Below, in pieces: positions 58,529-64,000 of a stretch of 64,000 bases of DNA. A model generated the notes under the pieces. It made no database searches, was not told where the DNA came from, and saw only the letters and a list, made by a program, of their open reading frames with translations. Numbering within the stretch: the stretch's first letter is position 1; the number at the start of each line of letters is the position of its first letter. This stretch comes from Mycobacterium sp. 1274756.6 (GTDB taxonomy: Bacteria; Actinomycetota; Actinomycetes; Mycobacteriales; Mycobacteriaceae). Made by a program: the position numbers and the translations under genes. The stretch spans positions 1 through 64,000 of the forward strand of contig NZ_LZLJ01000096.1 in NCBI RefSeq assembly GCF_001668625.1, in the 5' to 3' direction.

Positions 58529-59929
58529 TTAGCTCCCGGACGCATTTTCCGGATCGTCGTCGCCGGCGGCGGAGTCGTCGTCGTGGTGGAGCAGTTTCTC
58601 CGGATGGTGGTAGGTGTTGGTGCGCGGCTGACCGGTGTCTTGGCCCGGTGGCGGGATCCACTCGGTTTCCCCGCGGGCGTTGGTGCGGGTGCTCCAGCCG
58701 CCGGGGCGGATCAGCCGGTGATCGACCCCGCAGGCCAGCGCCAAGTCATCGATGTCGGTGCGTCCGGTGCTGGCGTAGCCGGTGACGTGGTGCACCTCGG
58801 TGAAGTAGCCGCAGACGTCGCAGCCGGGCCTGGTGCAGCCCCGGTCGCGGGCATACAACACGATCCGCTGGCCCGGGGAGGCCAGCCGCTTGGTGTGAAA
58901 CAGCGCGAGCTCTTTAGCGCCCTGATAGATCCGCAGGTAGTGATGGGCGTGCGAGGCGATCCGGAGCACGTCGCGCATCGGCAGCCAGGTCCCGCCGCCG
59001 GTGTGCGCCTTACCGGTGCCGGCCTCCAGTTCGGCCAGGGTGGTCGAGATGATGATCGAGGCGGGCAGGCCGTTGTGTTGGCCCAGGTCGCCGGAGGCCA
59101 GCAGCGCCCGCAGCGCGGCGTGCAGCCCGTCGTGGTGGCGCTGCCCCGGTGTGCGGGTGTCGCCGTCGATGGCCTGCTGTGCCGGTGTGCCCGAGACGCA
59201 GGGGTGCTCATCGGCCGGGTTGGCCATCCCGGGTGCGGCGAGCTTGGCCAGCACCGCATCCAGGGTCGCCCGGAACTCCGGGGTCAGGAAACCGCGGATC
59301 TCGCTCATGCCGTCCCGGCCCTGACGCCCGATGGTCAGGGTGCGCCGCCGACACCGGTCCTCGTCGTTGAAGTTCCCGTCGGGGTTGAGACAGTCGGCCA
59401 TCCGGTCGGCCAGCTTCGCCAGTTGATCGGGCCGGAAGCTGGCGGCGTAGCCGACCAGGTCGGCTTCGGCCTTGGCGCGGGTCGGCGCATCGACGAACAT
59501 CGGCAACTGCCCCAGAAACGACCGGATCACCCGGATATGGGCCTCACTGATCCGGCCGTCCCGCTGGGCGGTGGCCATCGCCGGGTGCAGCGGCTCGGCC
59601 GGCTGGCCGGTCAGGGTGCGACGCGGGCCGAGTTCGTCGGCCAGGTCGATGCGCCGACGCGCCTCCGCGCGGGTGATATGCAGCCGCTCAGCCAACACGT
59701 ACCGCAGGGTGCCGCCGAGCTCGACCACATCGTCGCGAACCGACATCGCGCGCACCACCCGATGCTCCGCGGCCGGCAGGCGCCGGCGCATGGTCTCCAA
59801 CCGTTCCAGCACCCACAGCTGCTCGCAGGTCAGCAACGCGTCGCAGTCCAGCTCCAACAACCGCTCGAAGGCGGCATCGAACGCCTCCAGGGCGGTGGCG
59901 ACGCCCTCCGACGAGTTGACCGAACGCAT
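58529..59929 (-). CDS. 13E12/DUF222-type protein with HNH nuclease domain
   Basis: The 466-residue protein has a DUF222 N-terminal region (about residues 10-330, with [26 protein letters not shown] and [14 protein letters not shown]) and a C-terminal HNH domain (about 365-415: [25 protein letters not shown]..., ending DHRLI). It is of the REP13E12 repeat family that occurs in many copies in mycobacterial genomes. The HNH His and Cys residues are intact. The acidic tail ([14 protein letters not shown]) is unusual. The family has been linked to phage integration sites, but no att-like repeat was seen here. Confidence 0.9.
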   Translation of the reverse strand: MRSVNSSEGVATALEAFDAAFERLLELDCDALLTCEQLWVLERLETMRRRLPAAEHRVVRAMSVRDDVVELGGTLRYVLAERLHITRAEARRRIDLADELGPRRTLTGQPAEPLHPAMATAQRDGRISEAHIRVIRSFLGQLPMFVDAPTRAKAEADLVGYAASFRPDQLAKLADRMADCLNPDGNFNDEDRCRRRTLTIGRQGRDGMSEIRGFLTPEFRATLDAVLAKLAAPGMANPADEHPCVSGTPAQQAIDGDTRTPGQRHHDGLHAALRALLASGDLGQHNGLPASIIISTTLAELEAGTGKAHTGGGTWLPMRDVLRIASHAHHYLRIYQGAKELALFHTKRLASPGQRIVLYARDRGCTRPGCDVCGYFTEVHHVTGYASTGRTDIDDLALACGVDHRLIRPGGWSTRTNARGETEWIPPPGQDTGQPRTNTYHHPEKLLHHDDDSAAGDDDPENASGS

Positions 59930-60019
59930 GTTCGAATGCTATCGCCGGGGTCTGACACGCCGCCCGCGAGCACCGCCGCCCGGGGGACAAACCCCCGACT
60001 GTGGACAACCCCCAAGCGG

Positions 60020-60472
60020 TCAGACCTGGTAACGCACGATGCTCTCGGCCACACAGGCCGGTTTGGCGCCGTTCTCGATCTCGACCGTGGTCGACAGCGT
60101 CACCTGATGAGCGCCCCCACCGAGGTCGGTCACGTCGGCGATGGCGACCGCGGCCCGGATCCGCGCCCCGACCGGGACGGGCGCCGGGAACCGGACCTTG
60201 TTGAGGCCGTAGTTGACCGCCAGCTTGACCCCGTCAACCCGGAACAGGGCGTGGTGGAATCGGGGCAGCAGGGCCAGCGTCAGGTAACCGTGGGCGATCG
60301 TGGTGCCGAACGGGCCGTCGGCCGCGCGCTCCGGGTCGACGTGGATCCACTGGTGATCGCCGGTGGCGTCGGCGAACAGGTTGACCTCGTGCTGGGTGAT
60401 CGGCACCCAGTCGGTGGTACCGAGCGATTCGCCCCGTAATCCGGTGAGGTCGGCGACGTCCAGAACGCGCAT
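60020..60472 (-). CDS. htdZ: MaoC-type (R)-3-hydroxyacyl-thioester dehydratase, HtdZ-like
   Basis: The 150-residue single-hotdog hydratase has the catalytic segment NLFADATGDHQWIHVDPERAADGPFGTTIAHGYLTLALLP with the Asp-His pair and the terminal KPACVAESIVRY. It matches Rv0130 (HtdZ) from memory and lies near fbpC as there. It hydrates trans-2-enoyl-CoA. ATG 60472 is chosen by the fit to Rv0130; ATG 60478, two codons earlier, would overlap the tesB stop as ATGA. Last gene of the CaiB-tesB-htdZ operon. Confidence 0.92.
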   Translation of the reverse strand: MRVLDVADLTGLRGESLGTTDWVPITQHEVNLFADATGDHQWIHVDPERAADGPFGTTIAHGYLTLALLPRFHHALFRVDGVKLAVNYGLNKVRFPAPVPVGARIRAAVAIADVTDLGGGAHQVTLSTTVEIENGAKPACVAESIVRYQV

Positions 60473-60474
60473 TG

Positions 60475-61296
60475 TCATGTCCTTTCGTTGGTCGAGGTGT
60501 CTCGCGGTGTCACCAAACCCTCCTGCACGACGGTGGCCATCTGCACACCGTCGCGATCCAGCAGCCCGGCGGTGACGATCCCGCGGCCGCGCGCCGCGGC
60601 GGGCGACGTCGACTCCAGCAGGGTCCACCGGTCAGCGCGAATGGGCCGGTGGAACCAGACCGAGGTGCCGGTGGTGCTGGTGCGGTGGGTGCGATCACGC
60701 AGGCCGATGCCGTGCACCTGCAGCGCGGGATCGAGCATGTAGACGTCGGTGACGTACACCGCGACGCACGCGTGCACCCCGGGGTCGGCCGGGAGCGGCT
60801 CGGTCGCCCGCCACCAGAACTGCCGGGTGAACTGCTCGCCGGTTCCGGCATCATCGATCCGGATGTCGATCTCCTCCAGCGGCATCGACGGCGCCGGCGC
60901 GATCGGCCCGGTCCGCGCCAGCGCCTCGGGGTCCGCCGGCGGCTCGCCGGCGCGGCCGTGTTCGGGCCCGGGCAACGCCGTGGCGAACGACACCGCGGTG
61001 GTGGACAGCAGCCGGTCACCCTGGGTCGCCAGCACCCGACGCGCCGCTGTGGTGCGGCCATCGTGGACCGGCTCGACCCGGTAGTCGATCGGCGCGTCGG
61101 CGGCGCCGGCCCGCAGGAACTGCACATGCATCGAGGTCGGCGACAGCTGCGCGGTGACGGTGCGCAGCGCGGCGGCCAGCGCCTGGCCGGCGAGGTGGCC
61201 GCCGTAGGTGCGTTTGCCGTCCGGTCCGCTCGGCGGGCCGACCCAGACCTGCGCGCCGCCGGGCTGCACGTCCAGCAGTCGCAGCAGCCGGCTCAT
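60475..61296 (-). CDS. TesB-type acyl-CoA thioesterase
   Basis: The 273-residue double-hotdog protein has TYGGHLAGQALAAALRTV with the TesB-type early region (about residues 30-47), SMHVQFLRAGAADAPIDYRVE, and the C-terminal HRTSTTGTSVWFHRPIRADRWTLLES. It hydrolyses medium- or long-chain acyl-CoA. ATGA overlap with the CaiB-type gene upstream. Confidence 0.88.
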   Translation of the reverse strand: MSRLLRLLDVQPGGAQVWVGPPSGPDGKRTYGGHLAGQALAAALRTVTAQLSPTSMHVQFLRAGAADAPIDYRVEPVHDGRTTAARRVLATQGDRLLSTTAVSFATALPGPEHGRAGEPPADPEALARTGPIAPAPSMPLEEIDIRIDDAGTGEQFTRQFWWRATEPLPADPGVHACVAVYVTDVYMLDPALQVHGIGLRDRTHRTSTTGTSVWFHRPIRADRWTLLESTSPAAARGRGIVTAGLLDRDGVQMATVVQEGLVTPRDTSTNERT

Positions 61297-62510
61297 CCGG
61301 CGCCCCCGGCCACCGTGCCTGCCGCGATCAGCCGGTCGATCTCCTCGGCGGGCAGCGCCAGCAGGTCGGCGAGCACACCGCGGGTGTCGTCGCCGAGCGC
61401 GGGCGCCGGCCGAGCCGCGGGGTGCTCGCCGTCGAACGACAACGGCAGCCCGGCCGCCCGGTATTCGCCGAGGCCCGGCTGGGTCAGCGGGCGGAACATC
61501 GGGTTCTCGGTGACCCGCGCGCTTTCGGCCACCTCGCCGAAGCTGCGGTAGCGCTCCCAGAGGATGGCGGTCTCCGACAGCGCGGCGCTGATCTGTTCGG
61601 CCGTGTGGCCGCCGAACCAGACGTTGAACAGCCCGGTGAGCGCATCGCGGTAGCGGAACCGGTCCCCCTCGTCGAAGAAGTCGACGCCGAGCGCCTTCTC
61701 CAGTGCGGCAACGGCTTCCAATGTTCCGGTCAGCACCGCGAGATCACGGAAGTGGCGTGCGGTCAGCGCGACGATCATGAACGTCGCACCGTCGGAGCTG
61801 CGGAAGGTTTGGCCGTATTGGCCGTAGACGGAGTTGCCCAGCCGTTCGCGTTCGGTTCCGTTGACCATCGGTTCGGTGAGAAAGCCGAGCGCACCGCCGG
61901 TGGCCAGTGCGACGTTCTCCAGGGCCAGGGTCAGCTGGCTGCCGCGGCCGGTGGCGTCGCGGCGGCGCAGCGCGGCGACCACACCGAGCGCCGCGTACAG
62001 CCCGCAGGCGACGTCCCACGCCGGCAGGGCGTGGTTGATCGGGGCTTGGTGGTCGGGCGGGCCGGTCACCATCGGGAAGCCCGCCGCCGCGTTGACCGTG
62101 TAGTCGACGCCGGTGCTGCCGTCGGCTCGCCCGCTGACCTCGAGGTGAACCAGATCCGGCCGCTCGTCAACGAGGGTTTCAAAGCTATGCCATTGCCGCC
62201 CAACGACGTTGGTGATCAACACGCCCGCGCCGAGGATGAGTCGGCGGACCAGGTCCTGGCCGTCGGCGGCGCGCAGGTCGACCGCGACCGACCGGACCCC
62301 CTTGTTCAGGCCGGTCCAGTAGATGCTGGTCCCCCCGGCCGTGAGCGGCCAGCGCCGGTAGTCGGCGCCGCCGCCGACCGGGTCGACCCGGATCACCTCG
62401 GCGCCCAGCTGGGCCAGTGTCATGCCGGCCAGCGGCACCGCGACGAAGCTGGCGATCTCGACCACCCGCACCCCGCTCAGCGGCGCCTCGGCGACGGCGT
62501 TGTCTGTCAT
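61293..62510 (-). CDS. CaiB/BaiF-family CoA-transferase
   Basis: The 405-residue protein has GVRVVEIASFVAVPLAGMTLAQLGAEVIRVDP, RSVAVDLRAADGQ, a VDYTVNAAAGFPMVTGPPD region with the class III active-site type Asp, and LTENV-type later helices. Class III CoA-transferases move CoA between carboxylic acids, for example in bile acid, carnitine or alpha-methylacyl-CoA reactions. ATG 62510 is used; a ribosome site is not clear. First gene of the operon, divergent from fbpC across 188 bp. Confidence 0.87.
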   Translation of the reverse strand: MTDNAVAEAPLSGVRVVEIASFVAVPLAGMTLAQLGAEVIRVDPVGGGADYRRWPLTAGGTSIYWTGLNKGVRSVAVDLRAADGQDLVRRLILGAGVLITNVVGRQWHSFETLVDERPDLVHLEVSGRADGSTGVDYTVNAAAGFPMVTGPPDHQAPINHALPAWDVACGLYAALGVVAALRRRDATGRGSQLTLALENVALATGGALGFLTEPMVNGTERERLGNSVYGQYGQTFRSSDGATFMIVALTARHFRDLAVLTGTLEAVAALEKALGVDFFDEGDRFRYRDALTGLFNVWFGGHTAEQISAALSETAILWERYRSFGEVAESARVTENPMFRPLTQPGLGEYRAAGLPLSFDGEHPAARPAPALGDDTRGVLADLLALPAEEIDRLIAAGTVAGGAG

Positions 62511-62538
62511 GCCGGAATCATGACAGATAACGAGCCGG

Positions 62539-62560
62539 TCACGCGAGGGTCCACGCGTGA
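62539..62560. promoter_or_regulatory. inverted repeat between CaiB-type gene and fbpC
   Basis: TCACGCG-AGGGTCCA-CGCGTGA is a perfect 7-bp inverted repeat with an 8-bp centre, 29 bp upstream of the CaiB-type start. It may be an operator; no regulator gene is adjacent. Confidence 0.4.
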
Positions 62561-62569
62561 GTCTCAATC

Positions 62570-62579
62570 GTTAGCTAAC
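62570..62579. promoter_or_regulatory. GTTAGCTAAC palindrome
   Basis: A perfect 10-bp palindrome lies in the same divergent region as the repeat at 62539. It is short, so chance cannot be ruled out. Confidence 0.3.
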
Positions 62580-62677
62580 CGCGATGTGTCCCAACGGCGT
62601 TGACGCTCGGGCGCGACTGGCGGGTCGTGCTTGACTGCCGACGCACAGCCAATCGACCGCGGTGACGCGGCAGATGA

Positions 62678-63688
<1,011 letters not shown>

Positions 63689-63701
63689 AGCCCATCCCAC
63701 G

Positions 63702-63742
63702 CATCGGGGGCAGCGCAATCCAGCGCTGTCCCCGATGTTTTT
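63702..63742 (+). terminator. intrinsic terminator of fbpC
   Basis: A 15-bp stem (63702-63716 and 63723-63737, 14 of 15 pairs matched) with the 6-nt loop AATCCA is followed by TTTTT at 63738-63742. It starts 14 bp after the fbpC stop. Such textbook terminators are uncommon in mycobacteria. Confidence 0.9.
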
Positions 63743-63747
63743 GTGCT

Positions 63748-64000
63748 CTAGTCGCGGATCCGCAACACGACCTTGCCTGCGGCGGTGCGGTTCTCCAACG
63801 CTGCGACCGCCGCGGCCGCCTCCTCGAACGGGTAGACCACCGGCTCGGGCGCCGGGAGCCGGCCGGAAGCCAGCAGCGGCTCCAACTGGGCCCACTGTTC
63901 GGTCAGCGAGCCCGGGTGGGTGGCCGCCCACGCGCCCCAGCCGACCCCGACGACGTCGATGTTGTTCAGCAGCAACCGGTTCACCTTCACCGTGGGGATC
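63748..64000 (-). CDS. NADPH:quinone oxidoreductase, C-terminal part (partial)
   Basis: The last 84 codons of a gene that continues beyond the right edge of the window; the stop is at 63748-63750. The sequence IPTVKVNRLLLNN, DVVGVGWGAW, and EEAAAAVAALENRTAAGKVVLRI is the normal C-terminus of zinc-free quinone oxidoreductases of the medium-chain family. It is convergent with fbpC. A similar gene (Rv0149) stands near Rv0148 in M. tuberculosis, so this may be the same gene moved or a paralogue. Confidence 0.85.
   Translation of the reverse strand, partial: IPTVKVNRLLLNNIDVVGVGWGAWAATHPGSLTEQWAQLEPLLASGRLPAPEPVVYPFEEAAAAVAALENRTAAGKVVLRIRD

Noticed and set aside
58529..59929. HNH protein as part of an anti-phage system or homing element
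   Set aside because: Its DUF222 region marks it as an ordinary 13E12-repeat family member; no partner gene or intron boundary was found.

Overview
The window is high-GC actinobacterial DNA from a member of the Mycobacteriaceae. The evidence is two mce operons, an antigen 85 mycolyltransferase, FadD5, PtpB, a CYP138-type P450, many TetR, SDR and acyl-CoA genes, and frequent ATGA/GTGA start-stop overlaps. From about 7.5 kb to the right end, most genes follow in reverse the order I recall for M. tuberculosis Rv0178 back to Rv0129c. Rv correspondences are from memory, not from a search, and the species is not resolved.

Layout: (1) 1-7481, plus strand: the 3' part of an mce operon (end of mceA, then mceB-F), a Mce-associated membrane protein and a secreted protein. 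(2) 7498-20214, minus strand: a complete mce1-type operon (yrbE1A, yrbE1B, mce1A-F and four Mce-associated genes) whose 3' end meets the first operon tail to tail with 16 bp between stop codons. Together these encode two trans-envelope lipid importers; the ATPase MceG is not here. (3) 20430-24135: fadD5, a SRPBCC gene, a hotdog thioesterase and a zinc alcohol dehydrogenase, the mce1-flanking set, but without the GntR regulator gene mce1R. (4) 24225-33065: hydrolase, SDR-TetR pair, a 42-residue ORF, transhydrogenase pntAa-pntAb-pntB, two acyl-CoA dehydrogenases and the phosphatase ptpB (ptbB). (5) 33192-40499: a PE-PPE hydrolase carrying a signal peptide instead of a PE domain, an SDR, a truncated haemoglobin, two paralogous methyltransferases, divergent TetR genes, a 39-residue membrane protein and a SnoaL protein. 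(6) 40496-46110: DUF427, epimerase, SnoaL, SRPBCC, msrA, thioesterase, cyp138 and its divergent TetR gene.

(7) 46186-51003: Mop protein, F420-type LLM enzyme, SRPBCC, and a DesA3-type desaturase with its flavin/iron-sulfur reductase next to a TetR gene, with palindromes over both start codons. (8) 51053-52524: a zinc alcohol dehydrogenase gene broken by a perfect 251-bp inverted duplication, followed by short repeats, a palindrome and a four-copy 34-35-bp tandem array. (9) 52525-58124: a tightly packed seven-gene minus-strand operon (enolase-superfamily dehydratase, ketopantoate-reductase-like protein, GNAT, SDR, LLM enzyme, SnoaL, SDR) of unknown pathway. (10) 58219-64000: a small double DivIVA-motif protein, a 13E12/DUF222 HNH protein, an htdZ-tesB-CaiB operon, fbpC with a textbook terminator, and the 3' end of a quinone oxidoreductase gene.

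No rRNA, tRNA, CRISPR array, insertion sequence or phage gene was recognised. No gene-free stretch exceeds 300 bp except 51935-52524, which is filled by the repeats listed.
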